A stretch of 40,916 nt of DNA from Bacillota bacterium (GTDB taxonomy: Bacteria; Bacillota; Sulfobacillia; RBS10-35; JAJYVN01), in NCBI GenBank assembly GCA_021806565.1, contig JAJZXK010000022.1, positions 1-40,916 on the forward strand, given 5' to 3'. A program made the translations under genes and the position numbers. Shown in pieces: positions 6,863 through 12,873 of this stretch. Within the stretch, counting starts at the first letter, position 1, and each line of letters begins with the position of its first letter. The notes under the pieces were generated by a model. It searched no databases, had not been told where the DNA came from, and worked only from the letters and a program-made list of their open reading frames with translations.

Positions 6863-7252
6863 ATGCCATCGGGTGACGGGCGGGGCGGCACGAAGGAGCG
6901 CCTGCGGGAAGTCGCCATTGGTGCGCTGCTGACGAATCCCACGCACGAAGCGGCGGCGAAGGCGGCCGGCGTATCGGAATCGACGCTGGCCCGGTGGCTG
7001 CGGGAACCCACCTTCGCGGCGGCTGTCCGGGAGGCGCGGCGCCGGGCGCTGGAGCAGGCGATGGGCGCGCTGTCCGCCGCGACGGCGGAGGCAGTCGAAA
7101 CGCTGCGCGCCTGCCTGGGCGCCGAGGGCGAAGCGGTGCGGGTGCGGGCGGCCGTCGCCATCCTGGACCACGCCCTGCGCGGCGCGGAGACGCAGGACCT
7201 GGAGGAACGCATCGCTGCGTTGGAAACGGCGCTGGCGACCAAGGGCGCGTGA
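6863..7252 (+). CDS. phage-type HTH protein, small-terminase-like
   Basis: This 129-aa protein begins with an HTH (REVAIGALLTNPTHEAAAKAAGVSESTLARWLREPTFAAAVREAR, about residues 15-58) and continues as long helices ending in DLEERIAALETAL, a likely oligomerisation coiled coil. The layout matches phBC6A51-type HTH proteins and small terminase subunits, which recognise packaging sites. No large terminase is in the element. If it is a TerS, it could redirect a helper phage's packaging machinery, as satellites do; that is inference. A plain regulator is the alternative. Confidence 0.65.
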   Translation: MPSGDGRGGTKERLREVAIGALLTNPTHEAAAKAAGVSESTLARWLREPTFAAAVREARRRALEQAMGALSAATAEAVETLRACLGAEGEAVRVRAAVAILDHALRGAETQDLEERIAALETALATKGA

Positions 7253-7255
7253 CGG

Positions 7256-7275
7256 CATGGCGCCATGGCGCCATG
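7256..7275. repeat. 20-bp perfect palindrome with 8-bp periodicity
   Basis: CATGGCGCCATGGCGCCATG is a perfect inverted repeat built from CATGGCGC units. It lies 3 nt after the stop of the small-terminase-like gene and before the next gene's ribosome site. It could be an operator, a protein-binding site or an mRNA hairpin. No T tract follows, so it is unlikely to be a terminator. Confidence 0.6.
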
Positions 7276-7354
7276 GCAGCATCGGGCGTGTAGTGCCACG
7301 CCAGAACACTACGACGGCCGCGCCCCGTGCGCGGCGACTGAGGAGGCCGAGGGC

Positions 7355-7627
7355 GTGAGCGCGGGACTGACGCGGCGCGTGGAGCGATTGGAGCGGGCGG
7401 CGCACCCGCTGGCGCGCCTGGAGCCGGGACCGCACCCGCTGTGTCCGCGTTGCGGGCGGTGTGGCGGTATCTGCCTGCCGACGGTGGCGGCGGTGTCTGT
7501 CTTCCCCGACTGCGCGGCGCCAGGCGACATGCTGTGCGGTTGCGGGGCGGACTGCCCGACCTGCGGCGGCGCGAAGTCGCCGATGCGGCTGCTGGAGGAA
7601 TGGCGAGCGGACGGCACGCTGGGATGA
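7355..7627 (+). CDS. unknown Cys-rich small protein
   Basis: This 90-aa protein starts at GTG 7355 behind GAGGAGG. A basic helix (LTRRVERLERAAHPLARLE) precedes a cysteine-rich domain with CPRCGRCGGIC, then CGCGADCPTCGG, so it probably binds one or two zinc ions. The N-terminal LTRRVERLE helix resembles the start of the next gene (NRLERRVVNAERR), which may mean related roles. The family is not recognised. Confidence 0.6.
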   Translation: MSAGLTRRVERLERAAHPLARLEPGPHPLCPRCGRCGGICLPTVAAVSVFPDCAAPGDMLCGCGADCPTCGGAKSPMRLLEEWRADGTLG

Positions 7628-7639
7628 GGAGGGGAAGGC

Positions 7640-7870
7640 GTGAACCGACTTGAGCGGCGGGTGGTGAACGCGGAGCGGCGCACCTTCGGGCGCGGGACAT
7701 GTCCGCATAGGCCCCCGCTGGTGGTGTACGTGGAAGACTGGCACGGACCCACTAAGAAGCCGCCAAGGGAGCGGCCCTGTTTGTGCGGCCGACCGCGCCT
7801 GCGCGTGGTGATTCGCTACGTGAGCAATTGGCGCGAGCGGTACGGCGAAGAGCCGGAGGCCGAAGCCTGA
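7640..7870 (+). CDS. unknown 76-aa protein
   Basis: GTG 7640 follows GAGGAGGGGAAG, a very strong ribosome site. The protein starts with a basic helix (NRLERRVVNAERRTF), has a CPH ... CLCG cysteine pattern compatible with a small metal site, and ends in a short strand (RLRVVIRYVSNW) and an acidic tail. It is the last gene before the promoter of the first recombinase. I do not recognise the family. Confidence 0.55.
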   Translation: MNRLERRVVNAERRTFGRGTCPHRPPLVVYVEDWHGPTKKPPRERPCLCGRPRLRVVIRYVSNWRERYGEEPEAEA

Positions 7871-7919
7871 GCCGTCAAGGCGCGCGCCACACTTCCGACA
7901 TTCTGCATAGTCCGGCTGG

Positions 7920-7961
7920 TTGCGCCTGCCGTCCTAGATACCGATAATGGATACGTATCGG
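7920..7961 (+). promoter_or_regulatory. promoter and operator-like inverted repeat before the Cre-like recombinase
   Basis: TTGCGC at 7920-7925 and GATAAT at 7943-7948 are 17 nt apart, a good sigma-A promoter. An inverted repeat, CCGATA at 7941-7946 and TATCGG at 7956-7961 with a 9-bp spacer, covers the -10 region; the smaller palindrome GATACGTATC is nested in it. A protein bound here would block transcription. The size also suits a recombinase core site, so autoregulation by the 7981-8949 recombinase is possible. Confidence 0.6.
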
Positions 7962-7980
7962 AAGTCAGGAGGCGGGCGGC

Positions 7981-8949
7981 ATGGCGGACGAAGCGGCCCT
8001 GGTTCCGGCGGGTGACACCCTCCCGGCAACGCTGGCGGAGACGGTGGAGCGCGCCGGGGACTACGCGCGGCAGGCGAAGGCGCCGAACACCCTCCGCGCC
8101 TACCGTGCCGACTGGGCGGACTTCGCCACCTGGTGTCAGGCCCACGGGCTGGAGGCGCTGCCGGCGACCGATAGCACCGTGGCCCTGTACCTGACGGAAG
8201 CGGCGGAGCGGTGCAAGACTTCCACCCTGCAACGACGGCTGTCGGCCATCGCCCAGGCGCACAAGGCGGCCGGACACGTTCCGCCCACGAAGGGCCGGGT
8301 GTCCATGGTGTGGCAGGGCATCCGCCGCGCCAAGGGCACCGCGCAGAAGGGCAAGGCGCCCGCGCGGACGCAGGAGGTGCGGGCCATGGTGGCGACCTGT
8401 GGGGATGGGCTGCTGGGCACCCGGGACCGGGCGCTGTTGCTGCTGGGGTTCGCGGGCGCGTTTCGGCGGAGCGAGCTGGTTGGGCTGGATGTGGCGGACC
8501 TGGACTTTGGCCGCGACGGCCTGACGGTGACGCTGCGGCGGAGCAAGACCGACCAAGAAGGCGCCGGCCAGAAGGTGGGCATCCCCTACGGTTCGACGCC
8601 GGCCACCTGCCCCGTCCGCAACCTGCAGGAATGGCTGGAGGGAGCGGACGTGACCAGTGGCCCGGTGTTCCGTGGCGTGAACCGCTGGGGACAGGTGAAT
8701 GCCGCGCGGCTGACCGATAGGGCGGTGGCCCTGGTAGTGAAGCGGTGCGCCCAAGCGGCCGGGCTTGACCCGGCCCTGTATGCGGGCCACAGTCTGCGCG
8801 CCGGGCTGGCGACGGCGGCTGCGGAAGCCGGGGTGTCGGAACGCACCATCATGGCGCAGACTCGACACAAGAGCCTGCCCATGGTGCGGCGCTACATTCG
8901 GGACGGCAACCTGTTCCGGGACAACGCCGCTGCGGCCGTCGGACTGTAG
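7981..8949 (+). CDS. Cre/Xer-like tyrosine recombinase without arm-binding domain
   Basis: This 322-aa protein has an N-terminal core-binding helical domain (NTLRAYRADWADFATWCQAHGLEALPA) and a C-terminal catalytic domain. The visible active-site set is R162 in FRRSEL, K189, H270/R273 in HSLR, H296 in RHKS and Y305 in VRRYIR. There is no arm-binding domain, so it resembles Cre, XerH-like or resolvase-type enzymes acting on simple sites. It may resolve element multimers or act on a second site. ATG 7981 follows GGAGG. It has its own promoter and is followed by the larger integrase. Confidence 0.9.
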   Translation: MADEAALVPAGDTLPATLAETVERAGDYARQAKAPNTLRAYRADWADFATWCQAHGLEALPATDSTVALYLTEAAERCKTSTLQRRLSAIAQAHKAAGHVPPTKGRVSMVWQGIRRAKGTAQKGKAPARTQEVRAMVATCGDGLLGTRDRALLLLGFAGAFRRSELVGLDVADLDFGRDGLTVTLRRSKTDQEGAGQKVGIPYGSTPATCPVRNLQEWLEGADVTSGPVFRGVNRWGQVNAARLTDRAVALVVKRCAQAAGLDPALYAGHSLRAGLATAAAEAGVSERTIMAQTRHKSLPMVRRYIRDGNLFRDNAAAAVGL

Positions 8950-9054
8950 CGCGACACCCACCGGCCTTCCGTTACCGCGATGGCGCCCTGGGACAAGCAC
9001 CGGCCGCGACATTTTTGGACCCCGCTTTCGGGAAACGCCGAGGGGGTTGGCGGG

Positions 9055-10215
9055 GTGAACATTCAAGCCCGGCCGCTGAAGGATGGCAGGCCCGCGTGGC
9101 GCTTGGAGTTTCGGGCGGGCAAGGACCCGGCCACTGGCAAGGCGCGGCGCGAAGTGGAGACGTTTCGGGGCACCAAGCGTGAAGCCGAACGATACTGGAG
9201 GAAGCGCCAGGCGGAGATAGACGCCCAGGGTGCTGGGTACGTCCGCCCGGTGAATGAGACGTTGGCCGACTACCTACGCCGCTGGCTGCAAGACTATGCG
9301 GAGCCGAACCTGAAGGCGACCACGCTTGGCAGCTACCGAACCCACGTGGAACTCCATATCATTCCCGCCCTGGGCGCGGTGCCTCTGGCGGACCTGACCC
9401 CCGTGCAGGTGGCCGCGTGGCAGGCAGACATGCTGCGCAAGCCGGGCCGCCACGGGAAGACCCTCTCCCCCAAGCGCGTGCTGAACGCATACCGGGCGCT
9501 GCACACGGCTTTGGAGGAGGCCGTGCGACTGGAACTCCTGCCGTCGAACCCCGTCGGGAAGGTGCGCCCGCCCCGGCAGTCGCCCCAGGAAGTCGCCACA
9601 TTGACGGAGGCGCAGGTGGTTTCCCTGACCGAAGCGGCGCGCGGGCACCGGCTGGAGGCGCTGTTCGCCACGGCCTGGCAGACCGGGTTGCGCATGGGGG
9701 AACTGTTGGGCCTTCGCTGGCAGGACGTGGACATGGAGCGCGGCACCCTGACCGTCGCGCAGGGCGTGGCGACCACGGGCGGCCCCGCCTTCGTCCAGGC
9801 CCCTAAGTCGAAACTCTCGGCGCGCACAATCGTTATGCCCCAGACGGTGGCCACCGTTCTGCGCGGGCATGTGGCGCGCCAGGCGGCGGAGCGCCTGAAG
9901 GCGGGAGCGGGTTGGCACGACGAGGGGTTGGTTTTCCCCACGGCCACCGGAAAGCCGAACCTGCCCCCCAGCATGGAACGGACATGGTACGTGGTGCGGG
10001 ACCGGGCCGGGCTGCCTCCCCACGGGTTCCATTGCCTGCGCCACACGTATGCCAGTCTGGCCCTGTCGGCGGGGGTTCCGCTGGAACTGGTGTCGGAGAA
10101 CTTAGGGCATGCCAACCCGGGATTCACCAAGCGCGTCTATGCGAAGTACCTGCTGGACGCCAAGCGCGCCGGGGCGGACACCATGGCCGAAGTGGCGCGG
10201 CGGCTGCGAGGCTGA
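9055..10215 (+). CDS. int: tyrosine integrase with arm-binding domain
   Basis: This 386-aa enzyme has an N-terminal arm-binding-type domain (about 1-60), a SAM-like core-binding domain (about 68-165) and a catalytic domain. Catalytic residues are visible: R213 in TGLRMGELLGL, H326 and R329 in HCLRHTYAS, H352 in LGHANP and Y362. It is the Tn916/phage Int type. It ends 76 bp before the right repeat, so it is the likely enzyme for integration into tRNA-Cys. GTG 9055 follows GAGGGGG; ATG 8980 is in frame but has a weaker site. The arm sites at 10216-10235 begin right at its stop codon. Confidence 0.95.
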   Translation: MNIQARPLKDGRPAWRLEFRAGKDPATGKARREVETFRGTKREAERYWRKRQAEIDAQGAGYVRPVNETLADYLRRWLQDYAEPNLKATTLGSYRTHVELHIIPALGAVPLADLTPVQVAAWQADMLRKPGRHGKTLSPKRVLNAYRALHTALEEAVRLELLPSNPVGKVRPPRQSPQEVATLTEAQVVSLTEAARGHRLEALFATAWQTGLRMGELLGLRWQDVDMERGTLTVAQGVATTGGPAFVQAPKSKLSARTIVMPQTVATVLRGHVARQAAERLKAGAGWHDEGLVFPTATGKPNLPPSMERTWYVVRDRAGLPPHGFHCLRHTYASLALSAGVPLELVSENLGHANPGFTKRVYAKYLLDAKRAGADTMAEVARRLRG

Positions 10216-10235
10216 ACACCAAAAACACACCAAAG
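10215..10235 (+). repeat. right arm-type sites
   Basis: ACACCAAAA at 10216-10224 and ACACCAAAG at 10227-10235 have the same 11-bp spacing as the pair at the left end. The 20 bases 10215-10234 equal 481-500. They overlap the integrase stop codon and lie 57 bp from the right core repeat. Confidence 0.65.
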
Positions 10236-10291
10236 AGACGCTGGGCCAGGACATCATCCTACTGCGCCAAGGGATGAGCGGACTGCATTAG

Positions 10292-10340
10292 GGGTCTGCA
10301 AAACCCTTATGCGGCGGTTCGAATCCGCCCGTCGCCTCCA
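10292..10340 (+). repeat. right attachment repeat (attR core), tRNA-Cys 3' fragment
   Basis: It is identical over 49 bp to 316-364. It holds only the anticodon arm, T arm and 3' end of a tRNA-Cys, so it is not a second tRNA gene. The DNA just upstream (to 10291) is element sequence with no acceptor 5' strand. Confidence 0.93.
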
Positions 10341-10353
10341 AGCAAAGCCAGCT

Positions 10354-10382
10354 ACCCCGAAGCGCCATGCTCCGGGGTTTTT
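10354..10382 (+). terminator. original host terminator of tRNA-Cys
   Basis: ACCCCG at 10354-10359 pairs with CGGGGT at 10373-10378, with a small inner AGC/GCT stem and a T run at 10378-10382. It follows the tRNA fragment at the distance a tRNA terminator would, so before integration it presumably ended the tRNA-Cys transcript. Confidence 0.75.
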
Positions 10383-10383
10383 C

Positions 10384-11038
10384 AGTTCTCCTTCCCTTGT
10401 GCCCCCCGAAGGCGGCAACCCGCGGTCCCCCAGGCCGGCAAACCACAGCAGCCGCACTGAGGCCCCGCCAGGGGCGCCGGCGAAGAACCGTTTGTTCAGT
10501 TCATGTACCGGGCATGACCGCCATCGATTCAGCGGACACCTGGAGCCGCGACCGCCCGGTCTCCGCGTCGACGCCGGCATGCCAAGACCCGGACCGAACT
10601 CGATACTATGGCCAGGAGAAACACGTCCCGTCGGCGGATCCCCGTGAAAGCCGCCGCCGCGATGAGGGAAGGCGGGACACGGCAGAACGGGATGGCCTGC
10701 CAAACGGCGTGGAACGGGTGGAAGGCCGGAACGCTCCGCCAAGCAGATGCCGACGGGAACAATCCCTCGTGGATGTCCCGCTATCATCGGAGAGCAAAAG
10801 GGGGCCGCCCTCGATGCGCGGGTCACCACGAGAGACGGGAGGTCAAGTCTGGACCGTCAGGTGGCCGGCCTGTCGGGGACGACGTGCCGCTGTCAGAGCG
10901 AGTCTTGCGGTTTGAACCGTGCGGACTGGTGAGCGCCCCGGAACGCGGCGCGGGCAACCCTGCGTCGCCTGTCGCCGGGAGTTCGCCGGAGACGCGAATC
11001 GCCAGTGGCGGCAAGAGGCCTTGAGGAGAGGAGCGGTC
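10384..11038. other. unassigned 655-bp stretch after the element
   Basis: No reading frame here looks like a normal gene. The best is a plus frame from ATG 10608 to 11024 (138 aa), basic and low in hydrophobic residues, with no recognisable domain and a poor ribosome site. The stretch may hold regulatory DNA for the next gene or a decayed gene. I saw no T-box, riboswitch core or tRNA in it. Confidence 0.3.
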
Positions 11039-11308
11039 ATGTCCATGAGCAAGGCAGGAACGATCGCAAGCAGCATATGGACGGGCGCGATGCGTCTTCT
11101 GGCACCGCTGACCACCTGGACGGCGGCGCGCGCACCGGCAGGCGTGCCACGCTGGGTATGGGCCGCGGCCGTCGTGCTCATCGCCTACATAGTCGGCCGA
11201 CTTGGCGGGCGGCTCCTGTCGGGCCTTCTCCGTTGGGGCCTGCTGGCCGCCGGCGTCGTGATCGCATGGCAGATCCTCCACGGAACGATCCCAAGCCCGC
11301 ACGGCTAA
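11039..11308 (+). CDS. small membrane protein
   Basis: This 89-aa protein has two predicted membrane spans, about residues 42-56 (WVWAAAVVLIAYIVG) and 64-80 (LLRWGLLAAGVVIAWQIL), separated by a Gly/Arg turn. The N-terminal 35 residues contain an amphipathic helix. ATG 11039 follows GAGGAGAGGAG. No family is recognised. It lies just outside the element in chromosomal DNA. Confidence 0.65.
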   Translation: MSMSKAGTIASSIWTGAMRLLAPLTTWTAARAPAGVPRWVWAAAVVLIAYIVGRLGGRLLSGLLRWGLLAAGVVIAWQILHGTIPSPHG

Positions 11309-11470
11309 GAGTGCCCTCGGCCTCCGCGCCCGGAAATGCCGGCGCGTCTGATCTCGGACGGCGCCCCGCCCAGGCACCTTCCTCGCTGGCGTGTCGGCGC
11401 CAGCCCGCGGGAGGGGTCTGTCGACCATCCAGCACGCCCCGGCACCGCCTGCCCTCCCATGGTGCGCGCG

Positions 11471-11668
11471 TCACAGTTCGGGCATTATCCAGGCCTTCCC
11501 CTCATGAGCCACGACCCTCCACCCGAAGCGTCCATACAGAGATCTGACGTGCTTGCCATCCCCGTCATCCGCCACCGCCAGCACCACACGGTCGCAGCCG
11601 GTCAGCCGGAGCCACACGCGCGTGCCGCAGAAGCCACGAGCCCGGGCCGCGCCCCCGCCAAAAATCAT
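11471..11668 (-). CDS. possible 65-aa conserved-looking small protein
   Basis: The frame encodes a compact alternating pattern (TRVWLRLTGCDRVVLAVADDG, then KHVRSLYGRFGWRVVAHEGKAWIM) that reads like a real alpha/beta fragment and not random high-GC translation. There is no good ribosome site before ATG 11668, so it may be the tail of a broken gene or a small intact gene. The family is not recognised. Confidence 0.4.
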   Translation of the reverse strand: MIFGGGAARARGFCGTRVWLRLTGCDRVVLAVADDGDGKHVRSLYGRFGWRVVAHEGKAWIMPEL

Positions 11669-11908
11669 GCGGCGCGGGGACTGTCGGGTTCAGGCGACAG
11701 CCGAAGCGTCGCTCCCTCTCTTGCGTTGTGCAACGAAGCACATACGGCACTATGCGAACATGAACCGAACAGTGCGACTGGCGTTGAATCAAGAACGGCG
11801 TGCGGCTGCATCACCTCACTTACCGAGAAACAATAGGCGAGTGCCCGAATCTGGTCTCCGACCTGCTGATCCAGGCGCGAGTGAAGGCAACACCACCGGG
11901 GCCGCGAG
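11669..11908. other. intergenic stretch, less GC-rich
   Basis: Nothing coding is visible. The stretch is noticeably less GC-rich than the window average around 11700-11840. It lies downstream of the dioxygenase gene, which ends at 11909 on the minus strand, and upstream of the small minus-strand frame. No strong terminator hairpin was found. Confidence 0.3.
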
Positions 11909-12694
11909 TCAGGCGCGCGACGGCACCGGGCGCTGCGGTTCAGCCGTCGCCACCACATCCCGCATCCCCGCCCACTCACGCCAGATGTCGGTCATGCACT
12001 CCCAATGCACGGCGTCGTGATCGACGTGGTGCAGCCGGAAGAACACAGCGTAGCGGATGAACGGAGCGGCGTTCCCCGCCACTCCGTGCGCCAGTTGATA
12101 GTGGCAGAGTACGGCGTCCCCGGCGTGCACCTGCAGTTGCCTCGGCTGCGGCATCTCGACGGCCGGCATGCCCTGCAGCAGACTCTGCGCTCCGTGTTCG
12201 CGGAAATACCCCTCGAAGAGGCGATGCGTGCCTGGCCACACGGTGAAGTTGCCGCTCTGGGGCCCGGGGAGGTCGCTGAGGAACACCCCGACCAGCGCGG
12301 TGAAGTTGGCGATCGTACCCGCCTCGACACCGTTTTGGGGCGAGTGCATCCCGTCCAGGTGCGCAGCGGGCCGGCGCGCCTCTCCGGACACCGGAAACCG
12401 CAGGGCAATCTGCCCGCGGCCCACCCTGCGCACGGCCCCAGGCCCGATCAGTTCCTGCGCGGCCTCCCACGCACCATCGTAGAGGAGATCGACGATCGAG
12501 GGTTCCCCGGAAAGCTCGGGACAGTACGAACGCGCGCGGAACTCTTCCAACCGCTCGGGCGGCATCCCCCGCTCCCCGAGCGCGGCGTTGATCGCCCGCA
12601 ACGCCGCGCCGACGCGCCCGGCGGACACCGCCTGCGGCAACACGACGAAGCCGTCCCGGTACAGGTCCTGCTTCTGCGCCTCCGTCAAAGCCAT
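11909..12694 (-). CDS. PhyH-family Fe(II)/2-oxoglutarate dioxygenase
   Basis: This 261-aa protein begins LTEAQKQDLYRDGFVVLPQAVS, the usual opening of phytanoyl-CoA dioxygenase-like enzymes. The iron site is visible as HLDG (H112, D114) and a distal His in YQLAHGVAGN (H203). The GNFTVWPGTHR strand lies between them, and R215 probably binds 2-oxoglutarate. Such enzymes hydroxylate small molecules; the substrate cannot be inferred. Two ATGs are possible: 12694 is chosen because GGGAG is 9 nt upstream, while 12700 is only 3 nt from it. It is downstream of topB on the same strand, with a 179-bp gap. Confidence 0.85.
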   Translation of the reverse strand: MALTEAQKQDLYRDGFVVLPQAVSAGRVGAALRAINAALGERGMPPERLEEFRARSYCPELSGEPSIVDLLYDGAWEAAQELIGPGAVRRVGRGQIALRFPVSGEARRPAAHLDGMHSPQNGVEAGTIANFTALVGVFLSDLPGPQSGNFTVWPGTHRLFEGYFREHGAQSLLQGMPAVEMPQPRQLQVHAGDAVLCHYQLAHGVAGNAAPFIRYAVFFRLHHVDHDAVHWECMTDIWREWAGMRDVVATAEPQRPVPSRA

Positions 12695-12873
12695 CGCCAT
12701 CGCTCCCAGCCGCCGCAACCTGCGCCGCCGATTCCCCGCCGCCCCCCACCCACCTGCGGCTCTGGGCACGCATTCCTCGGCCGGCGCCATCCGCCCGCCC
12801 GGAGACCCCTTCCGCATCACACCCCCTGATCCAATCGTTACGCCGGCCGGCGCGACGGAGCACACAAGCCGCT

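Larger units (their letters stand above)
316..10340 (+). mobile_element. integrative element in tRNA-Cys (about 9.98 kb, satellite-like)
   Basis: The boundaries are the 49-bp direct repeats. The cargo is hicBA, a primase-polymerase module with an excisionase-like gene, DUF5681-type and phage-type HTH proteins, and two tyrosine recombinases. The 386-aa recombinase ends 76 bp before the right repeat. I see no capsid, tail, portal, large terminase, relaxase, FtsK/TraB translocase or type IV secretion gene. The gene set (integrase, excisionase, primase, terminase-small-like protein) resembles phage-inducible islands, and its replication module also recalls integrative plasmids. All element genes except hicBA run left to right. 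The attachment boundary is well supported; the satellite interpretation is inference. Confidence 0.9.

Noticed and set aside
10292..10340. second tRNA-Cys gene
   Set aside because: Only the 3' 49 nt are present and the 5' acceptor strand and D arm are missing, so it is an attachment repeat.
10254..10829. 191-aa minus-strand frame across attR
   Set aside because: It is an antisense reading of the tRNA fragment and terminator; the peptide ending RRADSNRRIRVLQT is the typical false translation of a tRNA complement.
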